Shown here piece after piece: positions 6,942-15,009 of a stretch of DNA of 22,984 nt (within the stretch, counting starts at the first letter, position 1; each line of letters opens with the position of its first letter). A program made the position numbers and the translations under genes. This DNA is from an uncultured Clostridia bacterium (lineage in GTDB: Bacteria; Bacillota; Clostridia; TANB77; CAG-508), in contig CAKOUU010000022.1 in NCBI GenBank assembly GCA_934120675.1, forward strand, positions 1-22,984, given 5' to 3'. Below the pieces are notes generated by a model, which ran no database searches, was not told where the DNA came from, and saw nothing but the letters and a program-made list of their open reading frames with translations.

Positions 6942-9900
6942 TTAATTGTTTTTCTTTTTATATGTTAATGTTATATTTCCTAAAATAGTGTCATTTATTG
7001 TTGATAAGTCTGTTGCCGTTAACTTTTTGGTATCATCTAGATCTGCTGCTTTAAATTCAGCGTCTTTTAATTTTGCTGTTTTTAATATTGCTTGATTTAA
7101 TGTTGACAAGTCTACTGCTGTTACTTTTCCGTCTCCGTCTAAGTCTCCCATTACAACCAATGTTAGGGTTATTTCTTCATCATATCTTTTGACTTTCATT
7201 GTCATACCTGTTCCAACTAAATCGTCATCTGATAATTCTTGGCCTTCACTATTAATTACTGTTATATCTCCGTTTGTGTCACAATTTGCAATAAAATCTT
7301 TTAGTGTTGTATTTGGTTCTATTTTATCTAAATATATATCACCTTGTTCATAGTTGTCAATATCATTTTCACCAATTTTATATTTTTCTGATTTTAAATA
7401 TAATTCATCTTTTTCCCATTGTGCGTATAATATTATATTTTCCAATTTTGATGTATCTATACTTGTTATTTTATTTCCTCCAACGGCTTTATCATACCAC
7501 CCCAAAAATTTTGAGTTTTCTTTATCTTCCAAATCTTTTAATGTTATATTAGTATCTTTAATTGTGTAACTTGTTGGGTTTTGTGAATTGTCACAATCTT
7601 TTGTATTGTTATATGAAATTTTGTATTGTATTGGTGATAATTCATAAGTTGCTGTTACTGTTGTATCTCCTGTTACTCTATCTAACTCTGTTTGATTATC
7701 CCAACCTTTAAATTTAGCTTCATATCCAGGTGTATTTTTTGTTGATGTTGGTGTTTTTCCTGAGAATTCTGCTTTGTCTTCATATTGTACTACTGTTGTA
7801 TATAATGTATTTCCATCATCATTTTTAAATGTTACTGTATATTTGTTTTTTTCATATTTTGCTGTTAGCGTAACATCTGAAGAGATGTTGGCTGTTGTTG
7901 TACTTTCTATTTTGTTGTTTTCTGTATCATACCATCCTACAAATGTATATCCTGTTTTTGTTGGTGTTGGTAACTCTCCATATTTTCCACCATTTTTTAC
8001 TTTTTTGCTAGTTACACTTGTATTTCCACCATCGGCATCAAAGTTTACTGTATATTCTGCTCCAAGCCATCCTGCCGTTAGTTTTGTTTCTTCTGTTATA
8101 TTTACAATATCATCTTCTGTTACTTTTGTTCCGTCTTCTTTATACCATCCATCAAATTCAAATCCATCTTTTGTTGGTGTTGGTAATTCTCCGTATTTTT
8201 CTCCATATGTTACATCTTTTGATGCTGGTATTCCTGTTGCTCCATTTCCATCAAATGTTATTTTATATTTATTTGCTGTCCATCTTGCATATACTGTTTC
8301 ATCTTTTGTTGGTTTGTATGGTGTTGCTACTTTGTTTCCTCCTGTTGACTCTGTATACCATCCATCAAATGTATATCCTGTTTTTGTTGGTGTTGGTAAT
8401 GTTACATTATTTTCTGTATATTGAGCTGTTATTGTTCCATTACCATCTCCAAATGTATATGTTGTTCCATTTATACTTCCTTTTCCAGATAGTTTCCATA
8501 CAGTAAATGTTTTTGTTTGTGTAATTTGTGTTGTTGTTCCATCATTATTCAATGTTACTATATATCCATTTGGTGCTGTTGGATTTGGTATTTGTTTTTG
8601 TTCATTGTATATTCCTGTTACTGTTTGTTGTGCAGAACTTCCATTCCATGTTCCACCATTAGGCTCTACTGTTAATGTGTAATTTGTTTCATTCCATTGT
8701 GCATACAAAGTTATGTCTGTTGATGGTTTCCAACTTGCTCCTGCTACTCCAACTGGTGTTCCTCCTGTTTGAGATGTATACCATCCTTTTAATGTTGCTC
8801 CTGTTTTTGTTGCATTTGGTAATACTATGTTATCTCCTGAATAATTGGCTGTTAGTGTTCCACTACCATCTCCAAATGTATAAGTTGTTCCTCCAAAATT
8901 TCCTTTTCCAGATAGTGTCCATCCTGTGAATGTTGTTGTTTGAGTTATAGCTACTGTTTGTGCAGTTCCTCCATTTCCATCAAATGTCACTCTACATCCA
9001 TCTATATTTTTACTTGGATTATTTATTGTTTTTGTTGTATTATAATCCTGTGTAAATGTTTGTGCAGATGAACTACCATCCCAAATTCCTCCATTTGGAT
9101 TTACTGTTAATGTTGATTTTATAGCAGTCCATTTTGCTTTTAATGTAATATCTGTTGTTGTTTCTACTTTTGTTGTGCTTTCTATCTTTGTTTCATTTTT
9201 ATACCAACCTGCAAATGTATATCCTGTCTTTGTTGGTGTTGGCAATGCTCCATATTGGCCTTCATTGTTTACTTTTTTACTTGTTGGGCTTACATTTCCT
9301 CCGTCCGGATCAAAATAAACTGTGTATTCCGCTCCTAACCATTGTGCTGATAATGTTGTATTTCCTGTAATATCAACTGTGTCTGTTGATTGTACTTTAT
9401 TTCCACCATTGTACCATCCATTAAATGTATAACCTGGTTTTGTTGGTGCTGGTAATGTTCCATATGTTTGTCCATATGTAACTTGTTTTGTTGATGGCGT
9501 TACTGCAACACCCTTTCCATCAAATGTTATTGTGTATTTATTAGCTGTCCATCTTGCATATAATGTTACATTATTTGTTGGTGTATATGGTGAAGTTACT
9601 TTGTTTCCCCCTGTTGATGCTGTATACCATCCATCAAATGTATATCCTGTTTTTGTTGGTGCTAGTAATGTTACACTGTTTGGTGTATATTGTGCTGTAA
9701 TTGTTCCATTACCATCTCCAAAAGTATATGTTGTGCCATCTATTCTTCCTTTTCCAGATAATGTCCATGCTGTAAATGTTTTTGTTTGTGTAACCGTTGA
9801 TGTTGTTCCATCATTATTTAAAGTTACTACATATCCATTTGGTGCTGTTGGACTTGATACAGTCGTTGTTGACTCATATTTTCCTGTTACATTTTGTGTT

Positions 9901-11144
9901 GCTGTACCACCTTTCCATGTTCCCCCATTTGGATTTACTGTCAAAGTATAGTCTAATTCATTCCATTGTGCAAATAATGTTGTATCTGCTGAAGGTGTCC
10001 AACTTGCTCCTGCTACTCCAACTGGTGTTCCTCCTGTTTGAGATGTATACCATCCTTTTAATGTTGCTCCTTTTTTTGTTGCATTTGGTAAAGTTATTGC
10101 TTGTCCTTTATATTGTGCCGTCAATGTTCCATTACTATCTCCAAATGTATATGTTGTCGAACTCAAGTTTCCTCCTCCAGTTTTGTTCCATCCAGTAAAT
10201 ACTGTTGTTTGCACTTGTTGTAAAGAATCAGTGCTTGTTCCTCCATTGGTATTAAATCTAACGGTATGTCCATTTGGTGTTCTTGTTGGATTATTTATTG
10301 TTTTTGTTGAATTATAATTTTGTGTAAATGTTTGTGTAGATGAACTACCATCCCATGTTCCTCCATTTGGATTTACTGTTAATGTTGCTTGTTTTGCAGT
10401 CCAGTTTGCGTAAAATGTTGCATCTGCATCTATAGTATATGAACCTCCTGCTTGATAACTTGTACCTGTTCCATTGCTATTTGTATACCATCCAGCAAAT
10501 GTGTATCCTGTTCTTGTTGGTACTGTTGAAGGTATAGAATAACTTGATCCATGTATTTTTTGCCCTGCTGATGGCATATTGTTAACTGTATCTGCTGTAT
10601 TTTGGTTATATGTAATGTTATATGTTACTGGTGCGGCTTTTGGTATTGTCCCTGATACTTCTGCAATACTGTAATAATCGTTTTCTCCATCTGATTCAAC
10701 TGTTTTTAATTTTACTGTTGTTGTAGACGCATCAATTTTAGCTACTAAATTAATTGAGAATAATAATCCTCCATTTGGAATTGTAAAATAACTTCCGTCA
10801 TTTTCCTCTACTGTTATCTTGTTGTTTGAACTAGAATATGATGCTTTCCAACTTCCATTTCCTTGGTCTTTTAATGCACTTGGAACTACAAGACTTGAAG
10901 AGCTTATATCATTAAATATATTTTTATCAAATGATGGATAACATGTAAGGCTCGCTATTGAATCTCCTGTAGCGTATATGTTGACACATATTTTTTGTCC
11001 TGCTTTTATTTGTGTATCATTTGTGTCCAATGTTACCGTTAGTCCCGTTGCATTACTTCTTAGTGGTGTTATTATAGGAAAAACAAATACTATTATTAAT
11101 ATCATCGATAATATTTTTTTTGCTAATTGATTTTTTCCTTCCAT
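6942..11144 (-). CDS. Giant surface protein: cohesin, InlB-type B-repeats, dockerin
   Basis: A 1400-residue secreted protein. Residues 1-33 are a signal peptide. About 34-172 is a cohesin-like domain (TVTLDTNDTQIKAGQKICV onward). About 173-1247 is an array of Listeria-Bacteroides/InlB B-type (Flg_new) repeats, marked by recurring TGYTFxGWY and TLxAxW motifs in long (~140) and short (~70) forms. About 1248-1332 is an 85-residue pre-dockerin module with GTGM. Residues 1333-1388 are a type I dockerin with calcium loops DLDGDGKVTAVD and DLDDTKKLTATD. It has no LPxTG of its own, so it would attach through its dockerin to a cohesin while its own cohesin accepts another subunit. AAAGGAGG lies 5 nt before the ATG. 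It is 20 bp after the preceding cohesin-dockerin gene. The repeat array contains a ~1.27-kb internal tandem duplication. No catalytic domain is seen. Confidence 0.85.
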   Translation of the reverse strand: MEGKNQLAKKILSMILIIVFVFPIITPLRSNATGLTVTLDTNDTQIKAGQKICVNIYATGDSIASLTCYPSFDKNIFNDISSSSLVVPSALKDQGNGSWKASYSSSNNKITVEENDGSYFTIPNGGLLFSINLVAKIDASTTTVKLKTVESDGENDYYSIAEVSGTIPKAAPVTYNITYNQNTADTVNNMPSAGQKIHGSSYSIPSTVPTRTGYTFAGWYTNSNGTGTSYQAGGSYTIDADATFYANWTAKQATLTVNPNGGTWDGSSSTQTFTQNYNSTKTINNPTRTPNGHTVRFNTNGGTSTDSLQQVQTTVFTGWNKTGGGNLSSTTYTFGDSNGTLTAQYKGQAITLPNATKKGATLKGWYTSQTGGTPVGVAGASWTPSADTTLFAQWNELDYTLTVNPNGGTWKGGTATQNVTGKYESTTTVSSPTAPNGYVVTLNNDGTTSTVTQTKTFTAWTLSGKGRIDGTTYTFGDGNGTITAQYTPNSVTLLAPTKTGYTFDGWYTASTGGNKVTSPYTPTNNVTLYARWTANKYTITFDGKGVAVTPSTKQVTYGQTYGTLPAPTKPGYTFNGWYNGGNKVQSTDTVDITGNTTLSAQWLGAEYTVYFDPDGGNVSPTSKKVNNEGQYGALPTPTKTGYTFAGWYKNETKIESTTKVETTTDITLKAKWTAIKSTLTVNPNGGIWDGSSSAQTFTQDYNTTKTINNPSKNIDGCRVTFDGNGGTAQTVAITQTTTFTGWTLSGKGNFGGTTYTFGDGSGTLTANYSGDNIVLPNATKTGATLKGWYTSQTGGTPVGVAGASWKPSTDITLYAQWNETNYTLTVEPNGGTWNGSSAQQTVTGIYNEQKQIPNPTAPNGYIVTLNNDGTTTQITQTKTFTVWKLSGKGSINGTTYTFGDGNGTITAQYTENNVTLPTPTKTGYTFDGWYTESTGGNKVATPYKPTKDETVYARWTANKYKITFDGNGATGIPASKDVTYGEKYGELPTPTKDGFEFDGWYKEDGTKVTEDDIVNITEETKLTAGWLGAEYTVNFDADGGNTSVTSKKVKNGGKYGELPTPTKTGYTFVGWYDTENNKIESTTTANISSDVTLTAKYEKNKYTVTFKNDDGNTLYTTVVQYEDKAEFSGKTPTSTKNTPGYEAKFKGWDNQTELDRVTGDTTVTATYELSPIQYKISYNNTKDCDNSQNPTSYTIKDTNITLKDLEDKENSKFLGWYDKAVGGNKITSIDTSKLENIILYAQWEKDELYLKSEKYKIGENDIDNYEQGDIYLDKIEPNTTLKDFIANCDTNGDITVINSEGQELSDDDLVGTGMTMKVKRYDEEITLTLVVMGDLDGDGKVTAVDLSTLNQAILKTAKLKDAEFKAADLDDTKKLTATDLSTINDTILGNITLTYKKKNN
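7850..10396 (-). repeat. Two tandem ~1269-bp super-repeats within the B-repeat gene
   Basis: Each unit (approximately 9125-10396 and 7850-9124) encodes two long and two short B-repeats in the same order: TLTVNPNGG-W..., YTLTV..., Y(T/K)ITFDG..., YTV.FD..., with matching ends such as ARWTANK and WLGAEYTV. A 72-nt block is identical between the units, at 8731-8802 and 10000-10071, giving the offset of 1269 bp or 423 codons. Boundaries are approximate. Confidence 0.8.
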
Positions 11145-11164
11145 TTTATCCTCCTTTGACTTTT

Positions 11165-12121
11165 TTACAATAACATTTGATTTAGTGCTGAGAAGTCTGT
11201 TGCTGAAACTTTTCCGTTTTCATCTAGATCTGCAGCAATTTTATATTCATTATCTAATGTTACTAACTTCAATATTGTTTGATTCATTGTTGATAAATCT
11301 GTTGCTGTTATTTTTCCATTTCCATCTAAATCACCTGATACTGCTATTTTTAATTCTACTTTTTCTTCATCTTTAGTTACTGTTAATTTCATTCCTGTTC
11401 CTACATATTCATCTGATGTTAATACAGTTCCATCTTCTTTTGTTACTGTAATAGTTCCATTTGTTTCTAGATTGTTTATATAGTCTTTTAACAATGTCTT
11501 TTGCTCAACTCTTGAAATATATTTGTCCCCATCTTCGTAATTTTTAATGTCATTATCACCGATCTTATATTTTTCACTTGATAAATATAATTCATCTGCT
11601 GTTTGTTGCTTAATAACTGTTTTCTCTGTTATTGTTCCATAATCTGATAAGTTGTCATTTGAATATGAAAATGCTTCAACTTTTCCTATTGATGTTGTAA
11701 ATGATGTTATGTTATTTACATCTATATCACTTTTAATTTTTAAATTAATTGTACATATTTTTCCGATATTAGATATATCGTCATTATAATATATAGTAAC
11801 TTTTCCTGTTTCATCACCATAGTCAATTGAATCAAGTTCTTCTTCTGATACATTGCTCTCTATATTGCTACTATTTATTTTTTCAAAAATATTTTCATCA
11901 TAATGGAAATATGCTGTAAATGATGATATTCCCTGTTTCTGATCTTGTAGTAGTATTTCTACCGTCACAGTTCCTCCTGGTGTAAAATTTTCATTCTTTA
12001 CATTTAATTTTATGGTTCCATTATCAGCTGCTTGTACACTTGTATTCTTTGAGATTATAAAAACCAATATTATAAGCAGTGTAATTATTAATATTATTAT
12101 ATTTTTTATGATTCTTTTCAT
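11165..12121 (-). CDS. Secreted cohesin-dockerin protein
   Basis: A 318-residue protein. Residues 1-32 are a signal peptide or signal anchor (long hydrophobic run, VQAADN). About 36-166 is a cohesin-like domain (IKLNVKNENFTPGGTVTVE, then FTAYFHYDENIFE, then INLKIKSD). About 178-262 is the ~85-residue pre-dockerin module also found in the neighbour (LYLxSEKYKIGxNDI, GTGM). Residues 263-318 are a type I dockerin with two well-formed calcium loops, DLDGNGKITATD and DLDENGKVSATD; the protein ends right after the second helix. With a cohesin and a dockerin on one chain it could act as a head-to-tail link or adaptor. GGAGG precedes the ATG. The start codon overlaps the stop of a 21-codon upstream frame. 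It is the first large gene of the three-gene operon. Confidence 0.83.
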   Translation of the reverse strand: MKRIIKNIIILIITLLIILVFIISKNTSVQAADNGTIKLNVKNENFTPGGTVTVEILLQDQKQGISSFTAYFHYDENIFEKINSSNIESNVSEEELDSIDYGDETGKVTIYYNDDISNIGKICTINLKIKSDIDVNNITSFTTSIGKVEAFSYSNDNLSDYGTITEKTVIKQQTADELYLSSEKYKIGDNDIKNYEDGDKYISRVEQKTLLKDYINNLETNGTITVTKEDGTVLTSDEYVGTGMKLTVTKDEEKVELKIAVSGDLDGNGKITATDLSTMNQTILKLVTLDNEYKIAADLDENGKVSATDFSALNQMLL

Positions 12122-12183
12122 TTTCTTTTCCTCCTAATTCTTATATCATTATTACTTTGTGCAAGTAGCATATTAATAGCCAT
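12118..12183 (-). CDS. 21-codon leader ORF coupled to the cohesin operon
   Basis: On the minus strand an ATG at 12183 with AAAGGAG 6 nt upstream opens a 21-codon frame (MAINMLLAQSNND..., ending RIRRKRK). Its TGA stop (12118-12120) overlaps the ATG of the cohesin-dockerin gene in an ATGA arrangement. The ribosome binding site of the downstream gene lies inside this frame. The strong Shine-Dalgarno and exact overlap suggest translational coupling. No homologue is recognised, and the basic C-terminus has no obvious function, so it could be only a regulatory leader peptide. Confidence 0.5.
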   Translation of the reverse strand: MAINMLLAQSNNDIRIRRKRK

Positions 12184-12217
12184 AGTTTTCTCCTTTTCCA
12201 TTATTATTGTTGACTTT

Positions 12218-12246
12218 ATTTTAATAAAATCTTTTTTTCTTTTCAA
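12218..12246 (-). promoter_or_regulatory. Probable sigma-A promoter of the cohesin operon
   Basis: On the minus strand, TTGAAA (12241-12246), a 17-bp spacer and TAAAAT (12218-12223), 35 bp before the leader ATG. A TTGACA at 12266-12271 just upstream could be an alternative -35 but lacks a good -10 at the right spacing. The rest of 12247-12396 holds no gene; it contains a direct repeat TCTACGGAT near 12288 and 12378. Confidence 0.6.
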
Positions 12247-12396
12247 TAGCTATTTTGAAGACATTTGTCAATGCTAGCACTTCTATATCTACGGATGTTG
12301 ATTTTTAGAGTGTCTTTTATCTTATAAGACATTTATATTAAAAATTTGTAACATTTGTGTTAAATAATATTCAAAGTTCTACGGATTCTAACATTT

Positions 12397-13071
12397 TTAC
12401 ACTTTTATTAACTCTTTTATATTGGCATATTTACTTTCTCCAATTCCACTTACTTTTTTGATTTCTTCTATGCTTTTAAATTTTCCGTTTTCTTTTCTAT
12501 AACTCACTATCTTACTTGCTATAGACGGTCCTATTCCTGGTAATGTTTCTAATTCAGTTTGTGTTGCTGTATTTATATTAACTTTTGTATTTTGATTTTT
12601 TTCTGTAACATTTGTTGATATACTAGTTGTATTTTGTGACTTTTCTGTAGTTTTGCTCTGCTTATTGCTTTGTATTTTTTCTGTGTTTTGTTTTTCTTGC
12701 TTGTTTTCTTCTTTTGATGGTATTGTTATTTTGTCTTCGTCTTGTAATATTGTTGCTAAATTTATGTCAGTAATATCTGCTGTTTCTTTTAGTCCTCCTG
12801 ATTTTTCTATAACATCTTTTATTCTAGAGTTTTCTTCTAGTTCATATATTCCTGGATTTTTTACTTCTCCTGTTATATAAACCATTATTTTATTCGTTAT
12901 GTCTACTTTTTCTTGTTCTTTTGTTTCATTTTCTTCTGATGTTTCTATTGTGTTTATGTCTGTTATATTTTCTATAAAATTTTCCTTTTTTATCGCTATT
13001 TCGTAGATTATTAGCGCTATCACGCTTATTATAATTATGTAGATAACTATTTTTTTGTTTATTTTTTTCAT
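12397..13071 (-). CDS. comEA: ComEA-family DNA-binding/uptake protein
   Basis: A 224-residue protein. Residues 5-25 form an N-terminal membrane anchor. About 62-122 is a SLBB-type beta-grasp domain (IMVYITGEVKNPGIYELE...). About 123-162 is a Gln/Lys/Thr-rich linker. Residues 163-224 are two helix-hairpin-helix motifs: VNINTATQTELETLPGIGPS, then IKKVSGIGESKY. ComEA is the membrane-tethered receptor that binds incoming double-stranded DNA during natural transformation, working with ComEC and type IV pilus-like fibres. The order of domains and the length match the Firmicutes protein. comEB and comEC, usual neighbours in Bacillus, are absent here, so competence cannot be asserted from this gene alone. 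GAGGAGG precedes the ATG. Confidence 0.92.
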   Translation of the reverse strand: MKKINKKIVIYIIIISVIALIIYEIAIKKENFIENITDINTIETSEENETKEQEKVDITNKIMVYITGEVKNPGIYELEENSRIKDVIEKSGGLKETADITDINLATILQDEDKITIPSKEENKQEKQNTEKIQSNKQSKTTEKSQNTTSISTNVTEKNQNTKVNINTATQTELETLPGIGPSIASKIVSYRKENGKFKSIEEIKKVSGIGESKYANIKELIKV

Positions 13072-13104
13072 GTTTTCCTCCTCGTTTTTCTATTTTTTAT
13101 GGCT

Positions 13105-13518
13105 TTGTATTTTATACTGATATTATTGTGGAGTATTAAGGATATATATTAAGGATTTTATATGTTTATTACGTTCAAAAAGAAAATCTAATATTAGAAA
13201 TTGAGCCTCTTTCACTCAGGTATAAAATGTATATATGTATATGAGGTTAAATTTTTGAATTTGATTGGAACAATATTAGAATTTCTTAAATAAATTAATG
13301 GAAAGAGTTCATATGGAAGGGTGCCATTAATTTATTTAGAAATTCTTATATTGTGTATTGAAAAATAAAAAATTTAACATCATATACATATATACATTTT
13401 TCCGTGAACATCCCTCAATTTCTAATCTAAGATTATCTATTTTTTCACTACACTCAAACATATAAAATCCTTAATATATATCCTTAATGCCCACTTAGTA
13501 TCAATATAAAATATACAA
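13105..13518. repeat. 414-bp imperfect palindrome (MITE-like foldback element)
   Basis: Almost the whole comEA-dacA intergenic region folds on itself about a centre near 13312. Perfectly paired blocks are 13135-13167 with 13456-13488 (33 bp), 13224-13244 with 13380-13400 (21 bp) and 13287-13301 with 13324-13338 (15 bp). Diverged stretches lie between them, and the apex loop is 22 nt. The outer ends read TTGTATTTTATA and TATAAAATATACAA. No open frame of note lies inside. The size and structure fit a non-autonomous inverted-repeat mobile element, but no target-site duplication is clear. Confidence 0.75.
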
Positions 13519-13628
13519 CTAAAAAACTAAATTTTGTAATAATATTTTGTAAAATTTTGTATAAATAATTGAATTTTTTGTCAAAATATTGTATATTATT
13601 CTATATGTTTTTTATGGAGAGTTATATA

Positions 13629-14891
13629 ATGAAATTTAGAAAAAGTTTAGTAATAATATTTATGTTAATTTTTATATTGCACACATCAATGTGCTATGCA
13701 CTTACAGAACAACCAGAAATTTCTGCAGATGCTGCGATATTAATAGATAGTTCAAGTGAAAAAGTTTTATATTCAAAAAATGAAAATCAAAAAATGTATC
13801 CAGCAAGTACTACAAAAATACTTACAGCAATTCTAACAATAGAAAATTGTAACTTAAATGATGTAGTAACAGTACCATATGAAGCTATTTCTTCTATTAC
13901 ATCAGGTTACTCTGTTGCGGCATTGCAAACTGGAGAGCAACTTACAGTAGAACAATTATTGCAGGTAATGTTAGTTCATTCAGCAAATGATGCTGCAAAT
14001 GTATTAGCCTTTCATGTGTCTGGTTCTATTGAAAACTTTGCAGAGTTAATGAATAATAAAGTATCTGAATTGGGTTTGACAAATACACATTTTACTAATC
14101 CAAGTGGTATGCATGACGAAAATCATTATACAACAGCTCATGATTTGGCTATTATAATGAAATATTGTATGAAAAACGATACTTTTAGAAGTTTATCTTC
14201 TTTAAAATACTGCACTATACCAGCAACAAATAAATATGATGTTAGAGTATTTAATACAACTAATGAATTGTTGATTTATGATAACAGAGATGTAAGTAGC
14301 AATTACTACTATAAATATGCAATTGCTGGTAAAACAGGATATACAACTCAAGCTAAAAACTGTTTGGTTTCAGTTGCCAAAAAAGAAAATTTAGAGCTTA
14401 TATGTGTTGTTCTTTCTGCAGGAATATATCCTAATAATGTAAGTGCAAAATTTGTTGATACAAAGTCTATTTTTGATTACGGATACAACAATTACACAAT
14501 AAAAAAGTTAAGAGAAAAAGATGCTATAGCAACTCAAATAGAAATAGGTAATGGTACTAAAGAAACGAGAAATTTGGATTTATTAATTTCTGACGATTTG
14601 TCTGCTTTAGTTACTCAAGATGAATTTGATACAGAATTTGAACCTCAAATTGAATTGCAAGATAATTTATTTGCTCCTATCGCTCAAGGTCAGGTTGTTG
14701 GGAAAATCACTTATACTATTGATGGTATACAATACTCTTCTAATTTACTTGCATCCCATAGTGTTGAACAGTCTGGTTTTATAACAATAGTTGTTCAAAT
14801 CATTTTGGTTATTTTAATACTTTTCTTATTATATAAGTTGTTGTTTGATTCTAATTCGAATAAAAAATCACATCGAAAAAAATTATTTTAA
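13629..14891 (+). CDS. D-alanyl-D-alanine carboxypeptidase (PBP5/DacA-like)
   Basis: A 420-residue serine peptidase of family S11, which trims the terminal D-Ala from peptidoglycan pentapeptides at the outer membrane face. Residues 1-24 are a signal peptide. The active-site SxxK is S60-T-T-K63, the SxN motif is S118-A-N120 and the KTG triad is 235-237. About 300-385 is the beta-rich PBP5 C-terminal domain. A hydrophobic helix near 390-412 and a basic tail follow, giving membrane anchorage by a true transmembrane segment rather than an amphipathic helix. The ATG at 13629 is chosen because GGAGA lies 8 nt upstream and a clean signal peptide follows; an in-frame ATG at 13569 has neither. It is divergent from comEA across the palindrome. 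Its terminator is at 14901-14925. Confidence 0.93.
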   Translation: MKFRKSLVIIFMLIFILHTSMCYALTEQPEISADAAILIDSSSEKVLYSKNENQKMYPASTTKILTAILTIENCNLNDVVTVPYEAISSITSGYSVAALQTGEQLTVEQLLQVMLVHSANDAANVLAFHVSGSIENFAELMNNKVSELGLTNTHFTNPSGMHDENHYTTAHDLAIIMKYCMKNDTFRSLSSLKYCTIPATNKYDVRVFNTTNELLIYDNRDVSSNYYYKYAIAGKTGYTTQAKNCLVSVAKKENLELICVVLSAGIYPNNVSAKFVDTKSIFDYGYNNYTIKKLREKDAIATQIEIGNGTKETRNLDLLISDDLSALVTQDEFDTEFEPQIELQDNLFAPIAQGQVVGKITYTIDGIQYSSNLLASHSVEQSGFITIVVQIILVILILFLLYKLLFDSNSNKKSHRKKLF

Positions 14892-14900
14892 TAATTTATG

Positions 14901-14925
14901 GACAGATAAAAATCTGTCTTTTTTT
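14901..14925 (+). terminator. Rho-independent terminator of the carboxypeptidase gene
   Basis: Stem GACAGAT (14901-14907) and ATCTGTC (14912-14918), loop AAAA, then a run of seven T. It starts 10 bp after the stop codon. Confidence 0.9.
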
Positions 14926-14962
14926 ATAACTTCATGAAATAAATTTTCATTTAATTTAATTA

Positions 14963-15000
14963 TATATATTAGGAAAGTTGTGTTTCTTTCCTAATATATA
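14963..15000. terminator. Hairpin between convergent genes, likely terminator of the LCP gene
   Basis: A perfect 15-bp stem, 14963-14977 with 14986-15000, and an 8-nt loop, 10 bp beyond the stop of the minus-strand LCP gene. The stem is the same as that of 6094-6129. The flanks are AT-rich but give no long U-run. Confidence 0.6.
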
Positions 15001-15009
15001 ATTTGGTGA

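Noticed and set aside
6173..12121. Calling the cohesin operon a cellulosome locus.
   Set aside because: No glycoside hydrolase, carbohydrate-binding module or other enzyme is present in the window; only cohesin, dockerin and B-repeat modules are seen.
12349..12362. TAACA-TTTG-TGTTA as a terminator of comEA.
   Set aside because: Only a 5-bp AT-rich stem with a poor tail; too weak to support.
13569..13628. An upstream ATG for the D,D-carboxypeptidase giving 440 residues.
   Set aside because: It has no ribosome binding site and would bury the signal peptide 20 residues inside; the ATG at 13629 has both features.
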